DNA from: Intrasporangium_A sp039812505
GTDB lineage: Bacteria > Actinomycetota > Actinomycetes > Actinomycetales > Dermatophilaceae
Assembly (NCBI RefSeq): GCF_039812505.1
Contig: NZ_JBDIAQ010000196.1
Span: 1 to 5,380 of the forward strand
Direction of reading: 5' to 3'
DNA length: 5,380 nt
Shown here: positions 5,341 through 5,380 of the stretch, piece after piece
How the letters are laid out: each line of letters begins with the position of its first letter
Position numbering within the stretch: position 1 is the stretch's first letter
Position numbers and translations under genes: made by a program
The notes under the pieces: model-generated
Databases searched by the model: none
What the model was told of the DNA's origin: nothing
Seen by the model: the letters and a program-made list of their open reading frames with translations, nothing else

Positions 5341-5380
5341 GGTGGGCCTGTGACTGACGATGCGGCTGTTGAAGGCGGGC

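Larger units (their letters stand above)
5202..5368. repeat. Pair of 13-base direct repeats GACGATGCGGCTG
   Basis: The sequence GACGATGCGGCTG occurs at 5202-5214 and again at 5356-5368, 154 bases apart in the same direction. Both copies are followed by a (G)TTG. Exact 13-base repeats within a 270-base region are unlikely by chance. The flanks otherwise differ, so this is not a simple duplication. Target-site duplication, paired binding sites and recombination remnants are all possible. Confidence 0.6.
5150..5380. other. Non-coding region upstream of the M23 gene, no gene recognised
   Basis: Open frames here on either strand show no recognisable protein family and have no convincing start signals, so I call none. 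Together with 5113-5149 it makes about 270 bases without a gene. It holds two copies of a 13-base direct repeat, a cluster of CGACGGC-like repeats and a stem-loop. It could include the 3' end region of a further upstream gene lying beyond the window edge. Confidence 0.5.

Noticed and set aside
5139..5357. Plus-strand open frame of 72 codons at the right end
   Set aside because: No ribosome site, no recognisable motif, and it crosses the repeats and the stem-loop; it looks like chance coding.

Overview
The window is high-GC DNA with gene-dense, nearly end-to-end coding on one strand, ATGA-type stop/start overlap, strong AGGAGG ribosome sites and a lipoprotein solute receptor. This pattern, with the gluABCD gene order, points to a high-GC actinobacterium. 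The genus cannot be read from this sequence alone. All five confident genes lie on the minus strand, so they read from right to left.

Right to left: 5113-5380 is non-coding as far as I can see. It holds a bulged stem-loop, a 13-base direct repeat, a cluster of short CGACGGC-type repeats and a likely promoter with an adjacent inverted repeat. Next (5022-3559) is a secreted M23/LytM zinc peptidase with a complete active site and a tail of about 195 residues rich in Thr, Ser, Pro and Gly. After a 68-base gap comes a four-gene ABC importer of the glutamate/polar amino acid family: ATPase gluA (3490-2693), lipoprotein receptor gluB (2613-1774), and permeases gluC (1669-1004) and gluD (1007-105). 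The left edge (1-50) is a strong hairpin that fits a transcription terminator.

The four glu genes make one working machine. GluB is lipid-anchored outside the membrane and captures the amino acid, GluC and GluD form the membrane channel, and GluA dimers hydrolyse ATP on the inner face. The DNA between the genes is structured: hairpins sit between gluA and gluB, just after the gluB stop, and after gluD. This could give the receptor more mRNA than the permeases. gluA lacks a clear ribosome site but has a TAGGTT -10-like box ending six bases before its ATG, which suggests a leaderless transcript.

This is mostly an ordinary, well-known locus. I see no transposase, CRISPR array, tRNA, rRNA or obvious new system. 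The points most worth a second look are the strand-asymmetric terminal hairpin, the hairpins around gluB, the probable leaderless start of gluA, and the repeat-rich leader upstream of the M23 gene.
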